DNA of 64,000 nt from Sphingobacterium sp. lm-10 (GTDB lineage Bacteria; Bacteroidota; Bacteroidia; Sphingobacteriales; Sphingobacteriaceae), in the NCBI RefSeq assembly GCF_023554555.1, contig NZ_JAMJWC010000003.1, positions 1 to 64,000 of the forward strand, read 5' to 3'. The position numbers and the translations under genes were made by a program. Shown here one piece after another: positions 18,573 to 27,467 of this stretch; position 1 is the first letter of the stretch, and each line of letters starts with the position of its first letter. Under the pieces are notes generated by a model. It ran no database searches. It was not told the origin of the DNA and saw only the letters and a program-made list of their open reading frames with translations.

Positions 18573-19916
18573 ATGCATAAACCAATACGTAAACCATCCT
18601 TAAGCCTGGCGCAGATTTTTCATATGAGCTTCGGTTTTTTGGGTATCCAAATGGGCTTTGCTCTTCAGAATGGTAATGCCTCCCGTATTCTACAAACCTT
18701 TGGAGCCGATGTGGAGCATTTGTCGCTGTTCTGGTTGGCTGCACCCCTTACAGGAATGATTGTACAACCAATCATTGGCCATTACAGCGATCGTACGTGG
18801 AATAGCTTAGGTCGGAGAAGACCGTATTTTTTGGGCGGGGCTTTGTTTACTGCTGTCGCGTTGATTTTTATGCCTAACTCTGCAGTGCTTGCGGCCATGC
18901 TACCGCCATTATTGATTGGAGCTGGTATGCTCATGATTATGGATGCTTCCATCAATGTAACGATGGAGCCTTTTCGCGCACTGATTGCCGACAACCTACC
19001 GAGCGAACAGCGTAGCTTAGGATTTTCTATGCAGACCTTTTTAATTGGCTTGGGTGCGGTGTTAGGATCGTGGCTCCCTTATATTTTGGCAGAATATGGT
19101 GGTGTATCTAAAGTAGCTGACGCGGGTTTTGTGCCTAATAATGTGATCTATTCTTTCTATGTCGGTGCTGCGGTGCTTATTTTAAGTATCCTGTGGACTG
19201 TTTTCACGACAAAGGAGTATTCTCCTGAAGAGTTGGAGAGCTTTGAATCGGGGCAAGCAACCGCTGTCACTGAGCCCCTTGTAGAACGTGGTTTTTTCAA
19301 AGGCCTGGCAGAGGATATTAGAAATATGCCTACTGCGATGCGTCAACTGGGCTTAGTGCAATTCTGTTCCTGGTTCGCGCTTTTTCTGATGTGGGTATTT
19401 TCTACGCCCGCGATAGCAGAACACATTTACAATGTCCCAGCCGGAGATACCACTTCGGTAGGCTATGCCGATGCGGGCAACTGGGTTGGTGTACTGTTTG
19501 GTATTTATAATGGTGTTTCGGCTATTTACGCCTTGTGCTTACCAAGAATCGCCCGTGCTATCGGAAGAAAAGCAACGCATGCCTTGTCGTTGACGATCGG
19601 CGGTATCGCGTTAGGATCAATTTATTTTATGACAACGCCAGAGATGTTGATCTTTTCTATGGTGGGAATTGGGATTGCTTGGGGAAGTATTCTAGCGATG
19701 CCTTATGCGATTCTGAGCGATAGCCTTCCTGCACGCAAGATGGGATTGTATATGGGTTTGTTTAATTTCTTTATCACTTTTCCGCAGATTGTGAGCGGAC
19801 TGACGAGTGGGTATTTAATCAAATATGTATTTCAGGGGCAAGCGATCTATGCATTGCTTGGAGCGGGATGTCTGATGATTATCGGAGCGATCAGTGTACG
19901 CAAGATTAGCGCATAA
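18573..19916 (+). CDS. MFS maltose/disaccharide importer
   Basis: A 447-residue inner-membrane protein with about 12 hydrophobic helices. Residues 10-50 carry the pattern of sugar:cation symporters (FHMSFGFLGIQMGFALQNGN), and the motif GHYSDRTWNSLGRRRPYF at 69-86 is the MFS loop 2-3 signature. It is the last gene of the maltodextrin locus. It should move maltose from periplasm to cytoplasm for phosphorolysis by the GH65 enzyme, since no sugar ABC transporter or PTS gene is present. Confidence 0.88.
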   Translation: MHKPIRKPSLSLAQIFHMSFGFLGIQMGFALQNGNASRILQTFGADVEHLSLFWLAAPLTGMIVQPIIGHYSDRTWNSLGRRRPYFLGGALFTAVALIFMPNSAVLAAMLPPLLIGAGMLMIMDASINVTMEPFRALIADNLPSEQRSLGFSMQTFLIGLGAVLGSWLPYILAEYGGVSKVADAGFVPNNVIYSFYVGAAVLILSILWTVFTTKEYSPEELESFESGQATAVTEPLVERGFFKGLAEDIRNMPTAMRQLGLVQFCSWFALFLMWVFSTPAIAEHIYNVPAGDTTSVGYADAGNWVGVLFGIYNGVSAIYALCLPRIARAIGRKATHALSLTIGGIALGSIYFMTTPEMLIFSMVGIGIAWGSILAMPYAILSDSLPARKMGLYMGLFNFFITFPQIVSGLTSGYLIKYVFQGQAIYALLGAGCLMIIGAISVRKISA

Positions 19917-19937
19917 TTCCAGATTGGATTATAGCAT

Positions 19938-19978
19938 AAAAAGAGAAAGCAAACTATTAAAGTTTGCTTTCTCTTTTT
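19938..19978. terminator. Bidirectional terminator between MFS importer and rimK
   Basis: An 18-bp perfect stem (19938-19955 and 19961-19978) with loop ATTAA, A-rich on the left and T-rich on the right, so it serves both converging genes. The rimK stop codon (complement of 19957-19959) lies in the loop and the right arm encodes the last six residues of RimK. Confidence 0.9.
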
Positions 19979-20895
19979 ACAGTTCTTTTGACGCGAACGG
20001 CTGGTTTTAAGGCCTGTTTTGCCTCATGCTGTCGTTCCAGATATTGAATAATTTCGCTGGCTATATCTTTACCCGTCGCGGTTTCGATCCCCTCTAGTCC
20101 GGGAGAAGAATTCACCTCCAGAATGAGCGGCCCACGATCCGAAGCCAACATATCTACTCCAGCTACGGTCAATCCCATGGCTTTGGCAGCTGAGATAGCG
20201 GTTTCTTTTTCTTTACGGGTCAATTTGATGATTTCGGCACTACCACCCCGGTGCAGGTTAGAACGAAATTCTCCTTCTTTAGCCGTCCGTTTCATGGCGC
20301 CGACCACTTTACCATCGACCACGAAGGCGCGGATATCAGAACCTTTCGATTCTTTGATGTATTCCTGAATCAGGATGTTGTTTCCCAATCCATAGAAGGC
20401 CTCAATCACGGATGAAGCTGCTTTCTTGGTTTCGGCAAGCACCACACCGATACCTTGTGTACCTTCCAGTAATTTGATCACTAAAGGAGCTCCTCCTACC
20501 ATGCTAATCAAATCGTCTACATCAGAAGCTGTGCGGGCGAAGCCTGTAATAGGAAGCCCTAAGCCAGCTCCCGAAAGAATTTGCATACAACGCAGTTTAT
20601 CTCTCGAACGCGTGATTGCCTGGCTTGGATTGGCAGACAACACGTCCATCACTTCGAACTGACGTACAATAGCCGATCCATAGAAGGTTACTGAAGAACC
20701 AATCCGCGGTACGATCGCATCGATACCGGCGATATCCTGTCCTTTATAATGTATGCTAGGCTTGTCTTGTTGTATACCGACATAGCATTTGCTATGGTCG
20801 ATTACCACACATTCGTGACCGCGTGCCTGCGCTGATTCTACCAGACGTCGAGTAGAGTACAAATTTTTATTTGTCGATAAAATGGCAATTTTCAA
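19957..20895 (-). CDS. rimK: RimK-type ATP-grasp ligase (ribosomal S6 glutamylation)
   Basis: A 312-residue ATP-grasp enzyme of the RimK family, which adds glutamate to the C-terminus of ribosomal protein S6. The N-terminal pre-ATP-grasp domain ([20 protein letters not shown]) is followed by [18 protein letters not shown] near 94-111. The ATP-grasp core has the glycine loop [12 protein letters not shown] near 142-153 and the metal site [14 protein letters not shown] near 267-280. The last 20 residues are lysine/arginine-rich and beyond the usual end. It is downstream of a RimB-like protease and purM on the same strand, a pairing known in Pseudomonas for S6 glutamylation control. Confidence 0.9.
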   Translation of the reverse strand: MKIAILSTNKNLYSTRRLVESAQARGHECVVIDHSKCYVGIQQDKPSIHYKGQDIAGIDAIVPRIGSSVTFYGSAIVRQFEVMDVLSANPSQAITRSRDKLRCMQILSGAGLGLPITGFARTASDVDDLISMVGGAPLVIKLLEGTQGIGVVLAETKKAASSVIEAFYGLGNNILIQEYIKESKGSDIRAFVVDGKVVGAMKRTAKEGEFRSNLHRGGSAEIIKLTRKEKETAISAAKAMGLTVAGVDMLASDRGPLILEVNSSPGLEGIETATGKDIASEIIQYLERQHEAKQALKPAVRVKRTVKRESKL

Positions 20896-20938
20896 AACGT
20901 AGTTTTTTTAAGGAAAACAAAGAATGAGTGGATAAGTT

Positions 20939-21370
20939 TTAGCGCAGATTCTGCCCCAGATTTCTTTTTGATACATCGACTAGAAATTTTCCGGTAATAA
21001 AATTTCTGCCTAGCAACATAGGATAGGTCATTGCGGAACGATCCCGAAAAGAAAGTTTGATATCGTATAATGTGTTAAAGAGCTTTACTTTGGTGCGAAA
21101 GATATGACGTGTCTCGGCGTGGCCAAAAGAACTTTTCACCGTGCGTTCGCGATGCACTGGAAATCGGATTTCCATGGTTTCATCCGAATCATCGGATGCC
21201 GCAATATGTGCTAAAATGTACATGTGCCCATTTTCTTCGAACACTTCCATATCTTCGCAATGCACGACAGAAGTCTCTGCCCCCGTATCAATCTTTGCTG
21301 GCAAATTGTACAACCCTAATTCAGGTAAGTCTACAATCTCCGTGCGGCCTATGATTTTTTTCTCTTTCAC
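20939..21370 (-). CDS. RimB-like retropepsin-fold protease (PF05618 type)
   Basis: A 143-residue protein of the family formerly called putative ATP-dependent zinc protease. It has the retropepsin-like motif AKIDTGAETSVVH with Asp28, and ends with the second conserved element PMLLGRNFITGKFLVDVSK. In Pseudomonas a homologue next to rimK (RimB) trims glutamates from ribosomal S6. Here it precedes rimK by 43 bp and follows purM by 21 bp, so a similar partnership is inferred. A single ORF of this size is the normal family length. Confidence 0.82.
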   Translation of the reverse strand: MKEKKIIGRTEIVDLPELGLYNLPAKIDTGAETSVVHCEDMEVFEENGHMYILAHIAASDDSDETMEIRFPVHRERTVKSSFGHAETRHIFRTKVKLFNTLYDIKLSFRDRSAMTYPMLLGRNFITGKFLVDVSKRNLGQNLR

Positions 21371-21391
21371 AATACGCTATTTTGGATACCA

Positions 21392-22570
21392 TTAATGGTA
21401 TACGAATTCGCCATACGGCGATTGAATAGTTACTTGTTTTTTGTCTGATGCTTCTACGCGTCCAATAATCTGTGCGTCGATATCAAAAGACTGTGATAAG
21501 GCAATAATATCTGCAGCAAGCTCTTCGGGCACATACAATTCCATGCGGTGGCCCATGTTGAAGACTTTGTACATCTCTTGCCAATCGGTACCTGATTCTT
21601 TTTGAATCAGCTCAAACAGTGGCGGAATGGGGAACAAGTTGTCTTTGATAACGTGTACCTGATCCACAAAATGTAATACCTTAGTTTGCGCACCTCCAGA
21701 ACAGTGTACCATACCATGGATTTGCCCACGATATTGATCCAGTATTTTTTTAATCACCGGTGCGTAAGTACGCGTTGGCGATAATACGAGCTGTCCTGCC
21801 GTTACTTCCTGACCATCGCCGATAGCAATTTTTTCGGTGAGCGAGCGGCTACCACTAAATACTAAATCATAGGGTACAGCCGGGTCAAAGCTCTCTGCAT
21901 ATTTCTCTGCAATCGCTTTGTTAAACACATCATGTCGTGCAGAAGTCAATCCATTGGATCCCATTCCACCATTATACACCGATTCGTAGCTCGCTTTTCC
22001 GTAAGAAGCCAAACCAACGATCACATCACCCGCTTGGATCGTATGATTGGAGATCACATCCGAACGTTTCATCCGGCAAGTCACCGTGCTATCCACGATG
22101 ATCGTGCGCACGATGTCGCCCACATCAGCCGTTTCGCCACCGGTAGAATAAATGCCAATGCCCATATCGCGTAATTCAGCCAGAATCTCTTCTGTACCGT
22201 TAATAATCTCCGCGATCACCTCACCCGGAATCAGGTTTTTATTACGACCAATGGTGGATGAAAGCAAGATATTGTCCGTGGCACCAACGCATAACAGATC
22301 ATCCAAATTCATGATAATCGCGTCTTGGGCAATACCGCGCCATACCGAAGCATCGCCAGTTTCTTTCCAGTATACATACGCCAACGAAGATTTAGTGCCC
22401 GCACCATCAGCATGCATGATATTGCACCAATCTGCATCACCTCCTAAAATATCAGGAATGATTTTGCAGAAAGCCTGTGGATAGAGTCCTTTATCAATGT
22501 TTTTGATCGCATTGTGTACGTCCTCTTTTCCGGCCGAGACACCACGTTGATTGTATTTTAAGTCTGACAT
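21392..22570 (-). CDS. purM: Phosphoribosylformylglycinamidine cyclo-ligase (AIR synthase)
   Basis: A 392-residue purine biosynthesis enzyme making aminoimidazole ribonucleotide from FGAM and ATP. The N-terminus YNQRGVSAGKEDVHNAIKNI and the segment MHADGAGTKSSLAYVYW form the ATP-binding part, and the C-terminal AIRS_C domain carries MVHCSGGAQTKVLHFV. The reading frame is open 51 bp further upstream, but I choose ATG at 22570. The preceding 17 codons are not family-like, and a -7 element (TACTTTTG on the minus strand, 22578-22585) lies between the two starts. Confidence 0.93.
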   Translation of the reverse strand: MSDLKYNQRGVSAGKEDVHNAIKNIDKGLYPQAFCKIIPDILGGDADWCNIMHADGAGTKSSLAYVYWKETGDASVWRGIAQDAIIMNLDDLLCVGATDNILLSSTIGRNKNLIPGEVIAEIINGTEEILAELRDMGIGIYSTGGETADVGDIVRTIIVDSTVTCRMKRSDVISNHTIQAGDVIVGLASYGKASYESVYNGGMGSNGLTSARHDVFNKAIAEKYAESFDPAVPYDLVFSGSRSLTEKIAIGDGQEVTAGQLVLSPTRTYAPVIKKILDQYRGQIHGMVHCSGGAQTKVLHFVDQVHVIKDNLFPIPPLFELIQKESGTDWQEMYKVFNMGHRMELYVPEELAADIIALSQSFDIDAQIIGRVEASDKKQVTIQSPYGEFVYH

Positions 22571-22577
22571 GTTAGCG

Positions 22578-22585
22578 CAAAAGTA
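22578..22585 (-). promoter_or_regulatory. Candidate -7 element for purM-rimB-rimK
   Basis: The minus strand reads TACTTTTG, matching TAnnTTTG, eight bases before the chosen purM ATG. No exact TTTG -33 lies at 20 bp. It supports the shorter purM start. Confidence 0.45.
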
Positions 22586-22637
22586 GGGAATTGGAAAGGA
22601 AAAAGTGAAATACCAAGTCACTAAAAACGGGGCTAAA

Positions 22638-22669
22638 CAAAAATCCCTTCCTGATCGAGGAAGGGATTT
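22638..22669 (-). terminator. Intrinsic terminator after purH
   Basis: A 12-bp perfect stem (22641-22652 and 22658-22669) with loop GATCG. On the minus strand the hairpin is followed by TTTTTGTTT. It lies 24 bp after the purH stop and separates purN-purH from the purM unit. Confidence 0.85.
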
Positions 22670-22693
22670 GTATAAACGCGCTTTAAATAGCGA

Positions 22694-24220
22694 TTAGTGT
22701 TTGAAGTGACGCACACCCGTAATCACCATGGCGATACCTTTTTCATTGGCCATATCTACCGAAAGTTGATCTTTGATAGATCCACCTGGTTGCAACACAG
22801 CGGCTACGCCATGCTCACCGGCAATCTCCACACAGTCTGGGAATGGGAAGAAAGCATCGGATGCCATCGCGCTGTCTTTAATGTCAAACCCAAATGATTT
22901 TGCTTTTTCGATCGCCTGTTTCAAGGCATCAACGCGAGACGTTTGTCCCACACCAGAAGCGATAAGGGTATTATCTTTTGCAAAGACAATGGTGTTGGAT
23001 TTGGTGTGCTTCACGATCTTATTCGCGAAGTAGAGATCCGCTAATTGTGCTTCCGTAGGCTGTGTCTCCGTTACGGTCGTCATCAAATCAGGTCCTTCTA
23101 CCGTGTTGTCCTTATCCTGCAAGATCACGCCGTTCAACAATGTTTTGAATTGTTGCTGGGGCAACTTCACCGTGTTACGTTTTAGAATGATGCGGTTTTT
23201 CTTCGCTGTCAATACTTCCAAGGCATCTTGATCATACGCCGGAGCGATCAAGACCTCAAAAAATAATTTGTTGATTTCCGTTGCGGTCGCTGCGTCAATT
23301 GTTGCATTGGTAATCAATACCCCGCCAAAAGCAGATACCGGATCACAAGCAAGTGCTGCTGTCCAAGCGTCTAGTACAGCAGGACGGGAAGCTACGCCAC
23401 AGGCGTTTGTATGCTTTAAGATGGCAAAGGTAGGGTCTTCAAATTCGTCGATAATAGCCACTGCGGCATCTACATCCACTAAATTGTTATAAGAAAGCTC
23501 TTTGCCGTTTAGTTTGTCGAACATTTTCTCCAGATCACCGTAGAATACGCCTTGCTGGTGTGGGTTCTCTCCGTAGCGCAATACTTGACTTTGCTGAGCG
23601 GATTGTTTGAATACCGGTAGCGGATCTTCTTGATTGAAATAGTTGAAAATCGCCGTGTCGTAGTGAGATGAGGTGTTAAAAGCGCGCTTAGCAAACGACT
23701 TACGTTGTTCAAGCGTGGTTACGCCAGCTTGTGCTGCTAAGATTTCCTCCAGCTCTTTGTAATCATTCTTCGACGAAATAATCACGACATCGTTGAAATT
23801 TTTTGCAGCAGCACGGATTAAAGAAATGCCACCAATATCAATTTTTTCGATAATATCTTCTTCTGAAGCGCCAGAAGCAAGCGTTTCCTCGAATGGATAT
23901 AAGTCTACAATGACCAAGTCGATTTCTGGGATTTCGTATTGTGCCAACTGCTCTTTATCACTTTCCAATGGGCGGCGAGAAAGAATTCCGCCGAATACTT
24001 TAGGATGCAAGGTTTTTACCCGGCCACCTAGAATAGATGGATAGGAGGTAAGATCTTCTACGCGCTCTACGCCAATACCTAAATCCTGTATAAAGGATTC
24101 TGTACCACCTGTAGAATAGAAGGTAACTCCATATTTGTTTAATAACTCAATAAGAGGGGCCAATCCGTCTTTGTAATAAACGGAAACCAATGCATTTTTA
24201 ATCTTTACGGCGTGGTTCAT
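22694..24220 (-). CDS. purH: Bifunctional AICAR transformylase / IMP cyclohydrolase
   Basis: A 508-residue cytoplasmic enzyme for the last two steps of IMP synthesis. The N-terminal MGS-like IMP cyclohydrolase domain holds ALVSVYYKDGLAPLIELL and YSTGGTESFIQDLG, then GGRVKTLHPKVFGGIL near 66-81. The transformylase domain contains LRYGENPHQQGVFYG near 213 and the Lys-His pair in AILKHTNACGVA near 264. The C-terminus FPFPDCVEIAGEHGVAAVLQ is diagnostic. The frame extends 11 codons upstream, but ATG 24220 gives the family start. purN ends 45 bp upstream. Confidence 0.96.
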   Translation of the reverse strand: MNHAVKIKNALVSVYYKDGLAPLIELLNKYGVTFYSTGGTESFIQDLGIGVERVEDLTSYPSILGGRVKTLHPKVFGGILSRRPLESDKEQLAQYEIPEIDLVIVDLYPFEETLASGASEEDIIEKIDIGGISLIRAAAKNFNDVVIISSKNDYKELEEILAAQAGVTTLEQRKSFAKRAFNTSSHYDTAIFNYFNQEDPLPVFKQSAQQSQVLRYGENPHQQGVFYGDLEKMFDKLNGKELSYNNLVDVDAAVAIIDEFEDPTFAILKHTNACGVASRPAVLDAWTAALACDPVSAFGGVLITNATIDAATATEINKLFFEVLIAPAYDQDALEVLTAKKNRIILKRNTVKLPQQQFKTLLNGVILQDKDNTVEGPDLMTTVTETQPTEAQLADLYFANKIVKHTKSNTIVFAKDNTLIASGVGQTSRVDALKQAIEKAKSFGFDIKDSAMASDAFFPFPDCVEIAGEHGVAAVLQPGGSIKDQLSVDMANEKGIAMVITGVRHFKH

Positions 24221-24265
24221 TATCTTCTGCTTATGAAGCCGCAAAGGTAGCAATAAATGAAATAT

Positions 24266-24841
24266 TTAGTTGTATTTCTTGAGCAAGTTTTCGATTACCT
24301 TCGGATAGTGGAGGTGCTCCAGCTGCTGTCCTTTAAACTTAATCACTTCTAACGTATCGTTGTTCTCAACGGCAAACTTGCCTTGGTAGATCACTTCGCC
24401 TTCATCAAAATGCTCATTCACGAAGTGGATCGTAATGCCGTGTTCCTTTTCGCCAGCAGCCAATACTGCTTTATGTACACGATCGCCATACATTCCCTTT
24501 CCGCCAAACTTGGGTAATAAGGCAGGGTGGATGTTGATAATCTTATTGGGGAAAGCCTGTAATAAATTCTCGGGAACCAACAAAAGAAAGCCCGCCAACA
24601 CAACCAGATCAACCTCAAGACGCTTGAGTAAATCGACCACCTCATTGGTGTCGTAAAATGCTTTTTTATCAAAAATGTGGGAAGGGATTTCAAAGTTATC
24701 GGCACGTTGCAATACGTAAGCATCAGGGTTGTTACTTAACACAATGGCCACCTCGGCGAGGTCAGCATATTTAAAATGTTCCATGATTTTCTGCGCATTG
24801 GAACCTGATCCTGAAGCAAAGATAGCGATACGTTTTTTCAC
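24266..24841 (-). CDS. purN: Phosphoribosylglycinamide formyltransferase
   Basis: A 191-residue GAR transformylase using 10-formyltetrahydrofolate. IAIFASGSGSNAQKIMEHF (5-23) binds the ribose phosphate, and the catalytic Asn-His pair is in IINIHPALLPKFGGKGMYGD near 96-115, with Asp in HFDEGEVIYQ near 144-153. It starts with GTG at 24841, since there is no ATG at the conserved N-terminus. It is the first gene of a purN-purH unit. Confidence 0.95.
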   Translation of the reverse strand: MKKRIAIFASGSGSNAQKIMEHFKYADLAEVAIVLSNNPDAYVLQRADNFEIPSHIFDKKAFYDTNEVVDLLKRLEVDLVVLAGFLLLVPENLLQAFPNKIINIHPALLPKFGGKGMYGDRVHKAVLAAGEKEHGITIHFVNEHFDEGEVIYQGKFAVENNDTLEVIKFKGQQLEHLHYPKVIENLLKKYN

Positions 24842-25111
24842 AAATATATATTCTTGATAGTGTCAGTAGCTTTTTTTACACTCAAATATACTGTTTTTCG
24901 GGCTAAACTTTCCTTATTCCATCGCATTTTAAAGGGATGCAGTCGCTAAAAAGGAGTTTTCATGTGCCTATTCGATTTCTCCTTGTACTAAGTCTGGTTA
25001 TCCATTACTTCGTAGTGGATAAGGATGGAAAGCATCTTTCTTTGGAAGATTAGCATGGACTTCTAATAATGAAAACCATATTGACATTTCAGCACCAGTG
25101 CAAATCGTTTG

Positions 25112-25975
25112 CTAAAAATTATTTTCAAAGGTGGCATAATTTTTTAATTCAAACATAATCATGTACAGCGGCTCTTCGAAATCCTTTGGGGTCACAGGTG
25201 ATTGTAAATAGTTATACACATGCGTGAGTGGATCATCATCATGGCTAGCTTCATTTGCCGCCTTTCCGTAAGTAGAAGCCCTGATAGTACACTGCTGCAA
25301 AATTTTGCGTGTTTCGGGCGAAATTGCCGAACCATTATAAAGGGCTTCTTCTACGGCTTTGGAGGCGATCTCTCGATCAAGGTTGGTCTCTACCAGAACC
25401 ATAGCCTTGCGGCCGTAATAGACGGATACGACAAAAGCCCACTCATCCTTGTTCAATCCGGAGATGTAGGCTTTATTCAGCATATCGTATTCTACAAAGT
25501 CCATCATAATATCTAAGAAAGTGGTCTGCGCATGTAAAACGAAATTGTTCTTTTTGTTTAGATTTTCATTGGCGGTCAAAAGATAATATTCTGGATCCAT
25601 GGTCTGTCCAAAATAGCGATTTACATCTCCATAGGAAGTGATATTTTGTATGCCAAATGCCAGATTGCTCGATGTATAATTGGCCAGATTAGCCTTTGCT
25701 ACGATCTTCTTCAGCGCTTCCTCGTAAGAAGCTTTACCACCTGCATAGCGTTCCATTTCCAAAATACTTTGGGAAAGTATCCACATCGAATCCACATCAT
25801 GATCCAACACCTCGTATTTTGCAGTGTTTATGCTGCTTTTTTTGACCAACGCACCGGGAAAAATAATTTCTGGATTTTTCACGTAAAACTCTCTACTCGT
25901 ATTGCTCTGTGCATGCGCTTGACCAATTGAAAGCAGTAGTGTTATCAAAAGAAATAGGCGACTCCTTGTATTCAT
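25112..25975 (-). CDS. Truncated thiol-activated (cholesterol-dependent) cytolysin-like secreted protein
   Basis: A 287-residue protein with signal peptide (cleavage near residue 23, AHAQ). I aligned it by eye to pneumolysin from memory. FPGALVKKSSI (39-49) matches the YPGALL segment. The segment 105-160, ending KKNNFVLHAQTTFLDIMMD, matches the domain 3 strand EKQIQIVNFKQIYYTVSVD. VSVYYGRKAMVLVETN (183-198) matches SSVAYGRQVYLKLETT. LKNYATFENN (277-286) matches LRDNVVATFQN. It stops there, so the remainder of domain 2 and all of domain 4, with the undecapeptide and cholesterol-binding loop, are absent. The 108 bases read in frame after the stop do not resume the family. It follows a lipoprotein gene by 34 bp and shares its promoter. 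Pore formation is not demonstrated; it could be a partner or regulatory subunit. Confidence 0.7.
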   Translation of the reverse strand: MNTRSRLFLLITLLLSIGQAHAQSNTSREFYVKNPEIIFPGALVKKSSINTAKYEVLDHDVDSMWILSQSILEMERYAGGKASYEEALKKIVAKANLANYTSSNLAFGIQNITSYGDVNRYFGQTMDPEYYLLTANENLNKKNNFVLHAQTTFLDIMMDFVEYDMLNKAYISGLNKDEWAFVVSVYYGRKAMVLVETNLDREIASKAVEEALYNGSAISPETRKILQQCTIRASTYGKAANEASHDDDPLTHVYNYLQSPVTPKDFEEPLYMIMFELKNYATFENNF

Positions 25976-26009
25976 ATATAGTCTATTTTAAAAGATTCTT
26001 AGATGTACG

Positions 26010-26621
26010 TTAGTTTTGTTCTCGAAATAATAGTTCTTCCGTCACCCCGTAGGCGTGGCTCGAAGTTTCATTGAGATGCTTCTTCGTGTCGAACGGTGTA
26101 GCTCCGTAGTGCTGCTCCATAACCATCAAACTTCTGTTGGCGAGTAGGCGTGTTTGTCTGGAATAGGAGATGTGTATCTGTAATACTCCCTCTTCCACGA
26201 TGCTGCCGAGCAATAGTTCCTGATTGTCTTGGCCGGTTAATAGATATAAATCTTTATCGCTGTTTTTCCAAAGAGATTTGTACCGGTCTTCTGTTTCGGC
26301 GGTGCTGATAATGGTTGAATCGTTTGTGACCAAGATCGTGGCTGGTGTGAAAAGCTGGATTCGTGCTGCGAAATACTGAGCTATTTCCGCATCGCTTAAC
26401 GTATTGAAAGATACTCCCTTTTCTATCTTTACTTTGGTAACAGATTTTTTCTCTCCAAATAGATAGTAGACCGAATCTGGCTCATCATCTTCTGGTTCTG
26501 GAGGTGGCTCGGTGGGGATCTCGGGTTCAGGTTCTGGCTCAATTACCTTTTTAGTACATCCCGTGATAAAAAGGAAACTGATAAATAGCAATACGAGTAA
26601 TACACGGTAGGATAGATTCAT
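26010..26621 (-). CDS. Acidic/proline-rich lipoprotein, partner of the cytolysin-like gene
   Basis: A 203-residue lipoprotein (lipobox ITGC, Cys22) with no family I recognise. After the acylated cysteine, residues 26-50 are a glutamate/proline linker (EPEPEPEIPTEPPPEPEDDE) that would extend the domain from the membrane. Residues 52-203 form a compact mixed domain. It is the first gene of a two-gene unit with the cytolysin-like protein, 34 bp apart. Roles as an anchor, chaperone or immunity factor for that protein are only inferred from linkage. Confidence 0.75.
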   Translation of the reverse strand: MNLSYRVLLVLLFISFLFITGCTKKVIEPEPEPEIPTEPPPEPEDDEPDSVYYLFGEKKSVTKVKIEKGVSFNTLSDAEIAQYFAARIQLFTPATILVTNDSTIISTAETEDRYKSLWKNSDKDLYLLTGQDNQELLLGSIVEEGVLQIHISYSRQTRLLANRSLMVMEQHYGATPFDTKKHLNETSSHAYGVTEELLFREQN

Positions 26622-27110
26622 TTCGATTTTAGTTAGATGTGACCCACCATTTCCCTGATGGCCAGGTAATCATGAGCTGATGCTCAAATATAGTAATTTT
26701 ATCGATATTAGGTAAAAAATATAGGTGTAACTTGCTAGTATTGAGCTGTAAAATCATGTACGTATGGTGGGTATACAAGCCAATGAGGATGGTTGACAAT
26801 TGCGCAGCTGTATACAGCATATTTTTCACGACTTATTTGTTCTCATTGAGTCTTAACATTATTCCATTGGGCAGAAACAAACATATTGTGGGTAAAAATC
26901 CATCATAATCCGTAATTGCAATAACGGGAGAAAATAGCTCGAATGTGGAGACTGGCGATGACGGCATGTTATGGAGGTAGAATTTAGCATCCTAAACATG
27001 TACAGAATGCAATAAATCGAATATTTTATAAGACTTCGAACGTCAAACGACAATTAAGCAATAATTTCTCTATAATTAACGTATCATTTTTGAATTTAAA
27101 ACGCTATCCG
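26622..27110. other. Gene-free interval, 489 bp
   Basis: Two short minus-strand frames exist here (26629-26829 and 26859-27053), but their translations lack signal, domain or family character and one overlaps the promoter below. I see only that promoter and AT-rich sequence. Confidence 0.5.
26685..26716 (-). promoter_or_regulatory. Promoter of the lipoprotein/cytolysin-like operon
   Basis: On the minus strand, TTTA (26713-26716), a 20-bp spacer and TATATTTG (26685-26692) match the Bacteroidota promoter with one mismatch in the -33. The implied leader is roughly 60 nt. Confidence 0.6.
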
Positions 27111-27278
27111 ATGGAAATTATATTTTTGATGCTATACTTATCGCTGGTAGTATATGCAATATACCGACTGCTGAAATTTGAACCGTTAAGCAGTTCAACC
27201 CGAATTTTGTGGTTAGTTGCTATTCTTCTATTTCCATTTATAGGTTCTGTTGCTTTTCTTATATACAGCGCAAGATGA
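27111..27278 (+). CDS. Small membrane protein, PLDc_N-like
   Basis: A 55-residue protein with two transmembrane helices (about 2-20 and 31-52). The motif YAIYRLLKFEPLSSSTRILWLVAILLFP fits the small phospholipase D nuclease N-terminal (PLDc_N) family, whose free-standing members have no known enzyme activity. The frame is open from TTG 27090, but ATG 27111 gives a better start for the membrane helix. It lies alone, converging on the lipoprotein pair at 27468-28362. Confidence 0.6.
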   Translation: MEIIFLMLYLSLVVYAIYRLLKFEPLSSSTRILWLVAILLFPFIGSVAFLIYSAR

Positions 27279-27398
27279 CCTCATTCGTGAGGAGCTTATA
27301 GGTTACAACTGATAATCCCTAATATTAGCAGTATATTTGATCTATCTCAAAAAAACGTTACTTTTGTTTAGAAGCTTTCTAAAATTATATCATAAAAA

Positions 27399-27418
27399 AA
27401 GGCTTTCGAAAAAGCCTT
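27399..27418 (-). terminator. Intrinsic terminator with TTCG tetraloop
   Basis: On the minus strand an 8-bp stem AAGGCTTT / AAAGCCTT with loop TTCG is followed by at least five T. It lies 50 bp after the stop of the lipoprotein gene ending at 27468. Confidence 0.85.
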
Positions 27419-27467
27419 CTATTTTACAACGAAATGTGTTTAAAGTTTACCTAGAGCTAGATTTTAA

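Noticed and set aside
24842..25111. Possible domain 4 remainder after the cytolysin-like stop codon
   Set aside because: Translation in all three minus-strand frames from 25111 downward does not resemble the cytolysin C-terminal domain, so a simple nonsense or frameshift mutation is not supported.
26629..27053. Two short minus-strand ORFs (66 and 64 codons)
   Set aside because: No signal, domain or conservation pattern, and one overlaps a good promoter.
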